DNA from: Platanthera guangdongensis
Lineage: Eukaryota; Streptophyta; Magnoliopsida; Asparagales; Orchidaceae
NCBI GenBank assembly: GCA_039583875.1
Contig: CM077151.1
Span: 107,154,609-107,218,608, forward strand
Direction of reading: 5' to 3'
Length of the DNA: 64,000 nucleotides
Position numbers and translations under genes: made by a program. Numbering within the stretch: the first letter of the stretch is position 1; each line of letters opens with the position of its first letter. Positions 56,352 to 64,000 of the stretch are shown here, in pieces. The notes beneath the pieces are model-generated. The model was not told the origin of the DNA. It did not search any database and saw only the letters and a program-made list of their open reading frames with translations.

Positions 56352-58640
56352 TGTAACGCCCCCACCTGTCACATGACATATAACAGTGGGTCCGGCCGGG
56401 GCCCCACGCCATATAGCACAGACAAGCGAAGGAATCACGTGTGGAAATCAAAATCTATGCGTATCCTTAACTCAATCCATTCTAGCGCAGCATTTTTCTT
56501 GTTAGCATGAACTCAAACCAGAATGTCCACCAAATATAAATACCAGATTTATATAAAAACAACACCAGGAATGTATACAACTCACACACCCTGGCCTTAT
56601 GGCCTTACAAATTCCTCTTTCACAACAACAATTTCGTACATCGGCACGCAGGCCGGCCACACATGAAATCCAAACAACACTCTCCGCATGGCCTTCAAGG
56701 GCCTCATCAAGCCGCCATGTCACTTATGCTTTCCAAACCGCAACACCTGCAATTCATCATCCAAACCAACACAGAAAACAAAGTAACGGTCAGCATTGCT
56801 GACCCATTATAACGACCCTACCCCCTACCCGGGGTAGTGGTTCCTTCCCTGTATACAGTGCTTCCTTTCTCATCAAGCATCAACAAACATCACCAAATCA
56901 CATAGCTAGATCATTCGCTTTATTCCACTAACTAACAAACACATCACATCACAAACGCTGGAATCCACCAACGCTCCGTGCACTCAGGGCACCTTCTTGG
57001 CGTACCGGAATCCACCGTCGTACACCGCTGTCTCTCGAGGTGTTAACTTGTTGGTTGACCGGCCCTAGTCCACCAGCTCGCAGGCTGGCGACATCCCGCC
57101 CAAGCCACTCAGAGGTCCATCCTCACAGCATCACAACCAGAGCAGACCGACCCACACTCCGTGGTGTAGCAAGCCGGGTTTATCTAAGCTCCCCAGGCAA
57201 TGTCTACCCATCGGTCCCCCTCCTAATCCGATCGACCCACACCATGTGGTGCAGCAACCCGGGTTTAACTCGGCTCCCTAGCATTGCCGCCCATCGATCC
57301 CTTCCTTAACTCGATCAACCCACCCTAGTGGTGTAACAGGCCGGGTTTATCACGAGCTCCCCAGGCGTGCTACCAATTGATCATCTCATAACCAGGAGCT
57401 TCACCAAAGCCTCCTCACAAGCAGTACATCCATACATGCATCACAATAAAATCCATTTTGCACATCATCAAAGTCACGGAGTCTTCTCCGGTTTACCCAT
57501 GAACATCACCAATCCAGACTACCGATCTAGATGGGCTTCACACAGCATGCCTACGCCGTACTTCATAATTCCGGCTCTAGATGCAGACGAAACAAAGGAA
57601 TCTCTTCCGCGATCCACCTCTTGGTGGAGGATTCCAAGCACATGTATAGAGAAAGGACTTCGATGTCCAAGAAGGAGATCGTTACCCTTGAAGATCGCTT
57701 CGGTGCCATGAAGTAGCCGGATGGAACTCACCGCCTCGGCTCTGCCTTCACGAATCCGCTCTCGGATCTTCGATCCGCACTCCGCAGCTCCTACAGCAGC
57801 TGGAAGACTCCTCCCTTCTCTCTCCCTTAGGCCTTTCCCCTTTCTCCCTTGGAATGAAAATGAAGAAGAAGAAGAAGAAGAGAAGATAAGGGATTTATCT
57901 TCAAATCTCGGCCTCCAAGACACCTGGACAAAGCCCAGCCCTTGGATCCAGGAAGAGGGAAACAAACGGCTCAGATCTGGCCAGAAAAGCTAAAACACGG
58001 CCTGACACGCCCTGTGACACGCCCGTGTCACAGGCCGTGTCCCCCTAAGCGGCAGACAACCGACTCAATCCAACCAGTACACGCCCGTGTGACACGCCCG
58101 TGTCACGGCCGTGTACCCGACACGCCCTCAGACACGCCCGTGTCTGAGGCCGTGTGCCTCAAGGAAAATAAGCCCAAATCCAACCCGAGACGTCACACGG
58201 CCTGGCACACGGATTGGCACACGCCCGTGTTCATGGCCGTGTGCACCCGGACACGCCCGTGTTCCTCAAACACGCCCCAACCCGAGACATCGAGCTGAGT
58301 TCGACGCCCACTGACACGCCCTGTGACACGCCCGTGTCACAGGCCGTGTCCTCACGGGTAACCCGATACTCGACGATCGTCGAGAATACTCGCCGAACAA
58401 ACGACACGGCATCCGACACGGCCGTGTCCTGGGCCGTGTGCCCCATGCTCGACGATGTCACGCAAAACTCGTCGACACCGAGGCCCGATCGTCGACACAA
58501 CCCGACACGCCCTGCGACACGCCCGTGTCGCAGGCCGTGTCAACTGACACGCCCTGGGACACGCCCGTGTCCCAGGCCGTGTCACCCAAGCCTGAACCCA
58601 ATTTTGCTCAAAATGACCCTCTTGACTTCAGGGTGTTACA
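56352..58640 (-). repeat. 5' LTR of the gag-only element (2289 bp)
   Basis: Near-identical to 52371-54653. The hairpin array lies at about 58004-58583. On the plus strand it begins TGTAACGCCCCC, where the other copy has TGTCACGCCCCC. Confidence 0.93.
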
Positions 58641-59839
58641 CTTAGGAGTTGAGGACTGGAGTCTGCTGTTAGCGGACTGGATTGGCGTGTCCGCTAAGTC
58701 CGGAGGTGCCTTGGCAATGAGGCAATGGACTTGGGATATGCAGACGGAAGCCGGGTGTCCGCTGAGTCCGGCAGGTGCCTTGATGGCGAGGCTGCGGGCT
58801 CTGGTTTTGCGGGCTGATGCCTTGTCCGCAGAATGGCGGACACGGCTGTTGTGGAGTCCGGCTGTGGTGGTCCTGGCTTGGCCTCTGGCGGCAAGGCGGG
58901 CTGGATATTGGAGTCCGGCCTTGGAGAAGCTGGGGCGGACTGGCTATCTGCACAGGAGCGGCGAACTGGAATGTGTGTCCGCGGGCTGGCGGACACACTT
59001 GTTCTAGCTGCGGATTGTGTCGGTGATCCTATCAGCTAGGGCGGTGACCATACTCATCGTCGTGCCTATAAATAGGACCCATGTCACATCAGGAGAGGAG
59101 GAACCTAGACCTAAGTAAGTGAACAGTAATTGAGCTCGCGTAAGTTGCTGCGGTCTGGACCTTAGTGTCCGCGCGGATTGAGAGTTGACCCGGTTGTGCT
59201 GTGCAGGTTGTGCGGATAGCGCTGGAAAGCCAGGACTTGGCTCTGATTGCGATCAGGGACAGTGTGGACTCTGCGGTTAAGCAACAGGCGGTAAACAGCA
59301 GGTCGCAGATAGCGACCAGGCGGTCTTCTCTTTGGCGACTTGGTTCGGGGTTCAGGAAGTCGCCTGCTTCAGGCGGACTGTTCCATTCGGTGACGCAGCT
59401 TGTGCGGTCTGGCGGCCTGCAGATCGGCGGTGAAGAGCTAAGCATTGGAATAAAGGGTGAGTCCGCGCGGCTTGGGTTGCGGTCTGGCGATCTGGCGGAC
59501 TGAGCGGACTCCACAGCAGTAGGTCGGCGGCTTGTTGATTGAGTCCGCGCGGCTTGTTTTTGGTCTTGTCTTTGTAACTGTCTCTGCTCTCCCGGTGTTG
59601 GGTTTTGGTGAAGCATGTCTCGCCATGTATGTCTCGGCTTGTAAAGAAGTTTGCTCTTGATCAATAAAGAAGCTTGTGCTGCATGTGTTGCTGGTTGTTA
59701 CTGCTTTGTTGAGATAACCCCTGCTAACTCCACGATCCGGGAAAACTTTCAACATTATAAGTGGGCGTATTCTCCTTCGGTTTGTTGAGTTTTCAACAGG
59801 GTATCCAAGGGGGCGTCTGCGGTTTGTTGAATTTTAACA
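58641..59839 (+). repeat. C2 5' LTR, segment 3
   Basis: Starts with the second CTTAG, continues as GAGTTGAGGACTGG and ends GAATTTTAACA at 59839. Contains the TATA box at 59067-59075 and a 10-bp hairpin at 58973-58998. Matches the 3' LTR from about 62836 to 63504. Confidence 0.9.
59067..59075 (+). promoter_or_regulatory. TATA box of the C2 5' LTR
   Basis: TATAAATAG, conserved at 63262-63270 in the 3' LTR. The two guests lie upstream of it, separating the promoter core from the first third of U3. Confidence 0.75.
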
Positions 59840-59855
59840 TGGTATCAGAGCCAGG
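59840..59855 (+). promoter_or_regulatory. Primer binding site of C2
   Basis: TGGTATCAGAGCCAGG directly after the LTR end. Confidence 0.9.
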
Positions 59856-59925
59856 TTGTTGGAGTGGTCAAGCAGTGCTCAATGGAAGTAGTTGCTCGTC
59901 TGTAGAGGAAACCAATGGTAGAACC

Positions 59926-62586
59926 ATGACAGTGGAGGATGCAAGTTGTCTTGGTATTGATCTTCTTACAGAGACGAACTGTGAACGGTGGAAGTCCTGT
60001 ATGAAGAGCTTTCTTCTTGGCGAGGACCTTTGGGAGGTTGTATGCGGAGCAGGAAGACAAGAGGATACTGCTGGCAATGCTGAGGCGATGAGAGCTTGGA
60101 AGGAGGCAAATGCGAAAGCGGAGTCTATTCTCAAGCAGGTGATCTCATCGGAGCTCTTGGACCACATCAGTGGATGTCGGTCAGCTGCGGAGGTCTGGAC
60201 TTCCCTTGATGGGTTGTTCAGGAAGAAGGTGAAGGTTGCTGCTGAAGATGGTCCCTCTACTTCGTATCAGGAAGAAAGGAGTGCTTCTCCTAGGCATGAT
60301 AGGAAGAGGAAGGAAGGACCAAGGTGCTATAAATGCAAGCAGCAAGGTCATCTTCGGAAGGAGTGCAAGGTTGTCTTGCTCTCGGCGAACGTAGCTCAGG
60401 TAGGGAGGAAGGAGAAGAACGTGGTTGGGATTTCAACTAGTTCTGGAGTTGATCGGAGGAATGCCAGTGATAGTGCAGCTATCTGGCATGAAAGACTGGG
60501 GCATGTAGGGATGGACAAGCTGAAAGCAATGGCAGAAAGAAGACTCGTAAGAGGCTTGCCTAGATTGTCATCCTATGGCGATGGTCGGGGGTGTGCGGGA
60601 TGTCAGGAAAGTGGAGCCTATCACTTCATGGTTGACAAAGCACAATCCAGATGTAATGCACCATTGGCGGTTGTCCATTGTGCTCTGGTGGGACCGACCG
60701 TCACGGCCAGTCTTGGAGGCAGCAGGTTCATGCTGATATTGGTTGATGACTATTCTGGGTATACTTGGGTATACTTTATGAAGATGAAGTCCAACATGGT
60801 ACGCTTGTTTGTGGAGTTCAAGAAGCTTGTGGAAGGCCAGCTTGGCCGGAGGATCAAGGTGTTGAGGACAAGTTTCGGTGGTGAGTTTGGCTCAACCGAG
60901 TTCTCACGCTTTTGTAGGAAGCAAGGGATCCGGATGGAGCTTTCTTGTGGACATACTTCACAACATGGTAGTATTGCAGCTCGGATGATCCGTTGGTTAA
61001 CGGAGACCTGCAAGTGTTGGCTTCAGAGTAAAGGCGTTCCGAAGGCTCTTTGGGCGGAAGGAATAGCCTGTGCTGCTCATGTCATCAACCGGATGCCTCT
61101 TAGTCCGATTATAATGAAGACTCCTTATGAGCTGATGTTCGGAGTGAAGCCCTCAGTGAAGAACCTTCGGGTGTTTGGATCTACCTGCTATATACACTCT
61201 CCGGATGCTCTCAAGACAAAGCTAGTCTTTGTTGGGTATGATGAGCAGAGAAGAAGATGGAGGTGTATGGATCCTGCGACGAAGAAACTCATAGTGTCGA
61301 GAGACATTGTTTTTGATGAGTTGACGCCGTATTGGGGTAGCTCTTATGTGGAGCTAGAGATAAGCAGGTCAGATGGTGAGCTGAAGGAGGCTGCTGCTAA
61401 GGAAGTTGAGTTGCCTGAGTCACCAGGTGCTCCAGGTTGTTCTAGCTCCGGGGCAAAGGCGTCAGGGTCGGGAAGTAGGGGGAGCGATGCTCCAGGATCT
61501 TCTGGCTCGAAGGCGGAGGCTTCCTGTTCAGGAAGCAGAGGGAGCGATGTTCCAGGAAGTTCTTGTTCAAGAGGGGAGTCTTCTGGTTCAGGTAGCAGGG
61601 GGAGCGTTGCTCTAGGTGCTTCTGGTTCCAGTAAGGAGGCGTCTTGTTCAGGGAGCAAAGGGAGCATTGTTCCGGGATTGCCCGGGAACGGAGCTGGTTC
61701 AAAAGCAGCGGAGGTGGTTAGCCATGATCAGGTTCTTCGGAGATCGAAGAGGATCAGTAAGCTACCAGCTCGATATAGCGAAGGGAACACGGCGGACTTG
61801 GTCCAATGTTTCTTTGTTAGCCCTCAGGTCGAGCAAGGTACTTCTGGCTGTGATGACCCCACTAGAATCAAGGAGGTGGTTGACACCAAGTCTGAAGAGG
61901 TGACTTCTCTCAGAGGCAACGAGGCTTGGACTTCAGTGTCCAAGGAAGTTGGTGATACTCCTGTGATGCAAGAGTGGAGGTTGAAGCTGAAGAAGGCAGA
62001 GGGAAGCATGACTCCTTTTTGGAGATGCTGGAGGGCTCCCTCATGGTCCATGATATGCGGGGCGAGGACTATGTCTTGGACATCTCTTCGTAGATGCTAT
62101 CGGAAGGACCAAGTGCAAGGTTACAGGAGCTGCTGGAGTTATTCACCACTTCTCACTTCAAGGGGGAGTGTTGAATTCTGTGAAGTGAAAGTGGGTGAAT
62201 GGAAGGCTTGGGAAACCTATCCGCGCGGACTACGCGGACTGGGTTGGCGGACTGCTAGGTCGGCAGGGATGTTGCAGGCAGTTTGCTCTGTGGCGGCCTG
62301 GGCGGTCTGTTCACGCGGACTACGCGGACAGCAGCGGCGGTCTGACAGGCCAGTGTATGCTCAGCAGGCGGTTGACTCCCAGGAAGTAACCGGGCGGATA
62401 GGAATGTTATCCGCAGAGTCCGGCATGAAGCGGACTGAAGAACTGGAGCTCGGCAGACCGGTTTGGCAGCTGCCTTGGTCTTGCTCTAGTGAAGCGACAA
62501 GTGGAAGCCGCGGAGACCGCCGGTCAGCGCGGACAGAAACTGGAGGTCGCCCGGCATGGCGGGCTAGATCCAGTGTCCGCCAGTAA
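59926..62586 (+). CDS. C2 fused Gag-integrase remnant (886 aa), no protease, no working RT, integrase without DDE
   Basis: ATG at 59926 opens MTVEDASCLGIDLLTETNCE, a UBN2-type copia Gag (CRSAAEVWTSLDGLF) that is shortened, then the knuckle CYKCKQQGHLRKEC near residues 136-150. Protease is deleted: 40 residues later comes the pre-integrase region IWHERLGHVGMDKLKAMAER with CAGC (His and Cys ligands kept). The integrase core is recognisable (LILVDDYSGYTWVYFMK, VINRMPLSPI) but its catalytic acids are replaced: Ala at 60682-60684, Ser at 60871-60873, Ala at 60979-60981. A Ser/Gly repeat linker follows, then the first 20 or so RT residues, then a deletion of nearly all RT and RNase H. The frame continues through the polypurine tract about 140 codons into the LTR. 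It cannot act alone; the open frame may be chance, recent origin or selection. Confidence 0.82.
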   Translation: MTVEDASCLGIDLLTETNCERWKSCMKSFLLGEDLWEVVCGAGRQEDTAGNAEAMRAWKEANAKAESILKQVISSELLDHISGCRSAAEVWTSLDGLFRKKVKVAAEDGPSTSYQEERSASPRHDRKRKEGPRCYKCKQQGHLRKECKVVLLSANVAQVGRKEKNVVGISTSSGVDRRNASDSAAIWHERLGHVGMDKLKAMAERRLVRGLPRLSSYGDGRGCAGCQESGAYHFMVDKAQSRCNAPLAVVHCALVGPTVTASLGGSRFMLILVDDYSGYTWVYFMKMKSNMVRLFVEFKKLVEGQLGRRIKVLRTSFGGEFGSTEFSRFCRKQGIRMELSCGHTSQHGSIAARMIRWLTETCKCWLQSKGVPKALWAEGIACAAHVINRMPLSPIIMKTPYELMFGVKPSVKNLRVFGSTCYIHSPDALKTKLVFVGYDEQRRRWRCMDPATKKLIVSRDIVFDELTPYWGSSYVELEISRSDGELKEAAAKEVELPESPGAPGCSSSGAKASGSGSRGSDAPGSSGSKAEASCSGSRGSDVPGSSCSRGESSGSGSRGSVALGASGSSKEASCSGSKGSIVPGLPGNGAGSKAAEVVSHDQVLRRSKRISKLPARYSEGNTADLVQCFFVSPQVEQGTSGCDDPTRIKEVVDTKSEEVTSLRGNEAWTSVSKEVGDTPVMQEWRLKLKKAEGSMTPFWRCWRAPSWSMICGARTMSWTSLRRCYRKDQVQGYRSCWSYSPLLTSRGSVEFCEVKVGEWKAWETYPRGLRGLGWRTARSAGMLQAVCSVAAWAVCSRGLRGQQRRSDRPVYAQQAVDSQEVTGRIGMLSAESGMKRTEELELGRPVWQLPWSCSSEATSGSRGDRRSARTETGGRPAWRARSSVRQ
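61435..61690 (+). repeat. In-frame Ser/Gly repeat (four units of about 57-60 bp) in C2
   Basis: Units of 19-20 residues on the pattern EASCSGSRGSDVPGSSGSK. All preserve the frame. It lies where copia Pol has its variable linker between integrase and RT. Confidence 0.85.
62159..62168 (+). promoter_or_regulatory. Polypurine tract of C2
   Basis: CAAGGGGGAG directly before the 3' LTR start TGTTGAATTC. Confidence 0.85.
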
Positions 62587-63504
62587 GTGCGGACTGGCCC
62601 TTGTGGCCAGCGGACTAGACTTGGTGTGATCTGAACCAAGTCCAGGATGGCTCAGTCCGGGGAGATCGCGCAGTGGAGCGCGGGCTGGTTTCTCAGTCCG
62701 CCAAGCGTAGTAGAAGTGTTGTTGCCTTGTTTGCTAGCTTGGGGAAATGCGGACTGGAGAATTGCTTGTGCAGGAGCGTGCGGACTGGAGCCAGAGTCCG
62801 CTGAGTCCAGTTTAGCCTTGTGACGAGGTTATGGACTCAGGAGTTGCGGACTGGAGTCTGCTGTTAGCGGACTGGATTGGCGTGTCCGCTAAGTCCGGAG
62901 GTGCCTTGGCAATGAGGCAATGGACTTGGGATATGCGGACGGAAGCCGGGTGTCCGCTGAGTCCGGCAGGTGCCTTGATGGCGAGGCTGCGGGCTCGGGT
63001 TTTGCGGGCTGATGCCTTGTCCGCAGAATGGCAGACACGGCTGTTGTGGAGTCCGGCTGTGGTGGTCCTGGCTTGGCCTCTGGCGGCAAGGCGGGTTGGA
63101 TATTGGAGTCCGGCCTTGGAGAAGCTGGGGCGGACTGGCTATCTGCACAGGAGCGGCGAACTGGAATGTGTGTCCGTGGGCTGGCGGACACACTTGTTCT
63201 AGCTGCGGGTTGTGGCGGTGATCCTATCGGCTAGGGCGGTGACCATACTCTTCGTCGTGCCTATAAATAGGACCCATGTCACATCAGGAGAGGAGGAACC
63301 TAGACCGAAGTAAGTGAACAGTAATTGAGCTCGCGTAAGTTGCTGCGGTCTGGACCTTAGTGTCCGCGCGGATTGAGAGTTGACCCGGTTGTACTGTGCA
63401 GGTTGTGCGGATAGCGCTTGAAAGCCAGGACTTGGCTCTGATTGCGGTCAGGGACAGTGCGGACTCTGCGGTTAAGCAACAGGCGGTAAATAGCAGGTCA
63501 CGGA
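62169..63504 (+). repeat. C2 3' LTR, left 1336 bp, uninterrupted
   Basis: Colinear with the three 5' LTR pieces and contains both empty target sites, which proves the guest boundaries. TATA box at 63262-63270. Cut at 63505 by another LTR; about 530 bp of the LTR remain outside the window. Confidence 0.92.
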
Positions 63505-64000
63505 TGTAACATCCCATTTCCAACTAGACCCCTAAGAGTGGTTTTGGCCATGACTAGGTCATGACAAACCCTAGGAAGCCAGAAATGGGCCAAGAGATAG
63601 GAGGCCAAGGTGAGGATCACCATGGTCTACAAATAGTAGAATTTTGAACAATGGTTTAGAATGACAATGGGGCTTCACCTTAACCCCAAGACCCTACCAC
63701 AACACCCCTAATACTTAGGAGACCCATTGGAGCCAAAAGGACCCTTTAGGGTCAACCCAAGAGGCCCAGTTGACCAAGGTCAACCCTAGCCCAAAAAGGG
63801 GTCAAACTAGCCTACTTAGGGCCAACTGACCTACTCCTAACCTAAAGGACCCCTCCTATGCGCTCCTAACCCTAACGTGAAGTCAAATGGTCACTAAGGA
63901 CACATAGGGGTCAGCCCTAGAGGCCAGGTTGACCCAAGTCAACTCAAACCCTAACCTGGTCAAAGTACCCTTACTAAGGGTATGTGACCTCCAAGGTACA
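63505..64000 (+). repeat. Start of an unidentified LTR inserted in the C2 3' LTR
   Basis: TGTAACATCCCATTTCC begins where similarity to the C2 5' LTR stops. The start is of the gypsy TGTAAC type but the body matches none of the other LTRs here. It is rich in GGTCAAC/GTTGACC, including the inverted repeat GTTGACCAAGGTCAAC (63769-63784) and ATGACTAGGTCAT near 63550. No frame is seen. Confidence 0.65.

Larger units (their letters stand above)
52371..58640 (-). mobile_element. Gag-only gypsy-type element (TR-GAG), complete, minus strand
   Basis: LTRs 52371-54653 and 56352-58640, about 99% alike by eye, enclose only 1.7 kb with a primer site, one open gag and a polypurine tract. No protease, RT or integrase is present. 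Target repeat CTTAG at 52366-52370 and 58641-58645; the empty site (CTCAG) is at 62836-62840 in the C2 3' LTR. This is the structure described as TR-GAG (terminal-repeat retrotransposons with a GAG domain). Its gag is close to G3 gag, which suggests mobilisation by a G3-like element. Confidence 0.92.
42869..63504 (+). mobile_element. C2: non-autonomous copia element with long LTRs, hosting three insertions
   Basis: 5' LTR in three pieces (42869-43059, 51883-52370, 58641-59839), primer site 59840, internal region 59840-62168, 3' LTR from 62169. The pieces rejoin exactly when one target repeat of each guest is removed, as the 3' LTR shows. Ungapped LTR length is about 1868 bp against 2329 bp of internal sequence, unusually long LTRs for copia. 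The internal region lacks protease and most of RT. The 3' LTR is cut at 63505, so the right end is outside the window. It is inserted in the G2 LTR. Confidence 0.88.

Noticed and set aside
59840..59855. tRNA gene fragments (TGGTATCAGAG sites)
   Set aside because: Only the short primer complement is present, always next to an LTR; no cloverleaf could be drawn.

Overview
The window is plant nuclear heterochromatin built almost entirely of LTR retrotransposons nested inside one another. Evidence for a flowering plant: chromodomain Ty3/gypsy (Tekay/Del-like) elements, a Tat-lineage gypsy element with a second (archaeal-type) RNase H, SIRE/Maximus-like copia elements with a reading frame after pol, initiator-Met primer sites, and GT-AG introns. 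I found no host gene, tRNA, rRNA or CRISPR locus. The species cannot be told from this sequence.

Layout. 1-3589: right end of a minus-strand gypsy element (G0): primer site plus a 3.4 kb LTR. 3590-5100: AT-rich, no gene seen. 5107-8865: 3' end of a plus-strand SIRE-like copia element (S1), with post-pol frame and 1.8 kb LTR. 8866-10407 and 22833-24127: an older copia element (C1), split by a complete but decayed minus-strand SIRE-like element (S2, 10408-22832). 21725-27179 and 27180-32655: a 5.45 kb direct tandem duplication covering the end of S2, C1 and the start of gypsy element G1. 24128-33515: G1 (LTR, gag, intron, protease), cut by a Tat-lineage element (33516-41943). The Tat 3' region is cut by an LTR of the G3 family (G2, 41944-42868), which is cut by a non-autonomous copia element (C2, 42869 to at least 63504). 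The 5' LTR of C2 holds two complete young insertions: a Tekay-like gypsy element (G3, 43060-51882, target repeat GTATG) and a gag-only element (52371-58640, target repeat CTTAG). The 3' LTR of C2 is cut at 63505 by another LTR that runs out of the window. The stack C1 > G1 > Tat > G2 > C2 > G3 is six levels deep.

Four things stand out. (1) Nearly every LTR or 3' non-coding region, in families that share no sequence, carries arrays of short self-complementary units, and in several arrays both arms change together so that pairing survives. (2) G1 and G3 both carry a 77-nt GT-AG intron between gag and protease; unspliced RNA would end at Gag and spliced RNA would run into Pol. (3) C2 keeps an 886-codon open frame but has lost protease and most of reverse transcriptase, and all three integrase catalytic acidic residues are replaced. 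(4) The gag-only element has an open gag and no pol, the design known as TR-GAG, probably served by an autonomous relative such as G3.

Many differences between near-identical copies are single-base indels, so some frameshifts, and perhaps the tandem duplication, may be assembly error.
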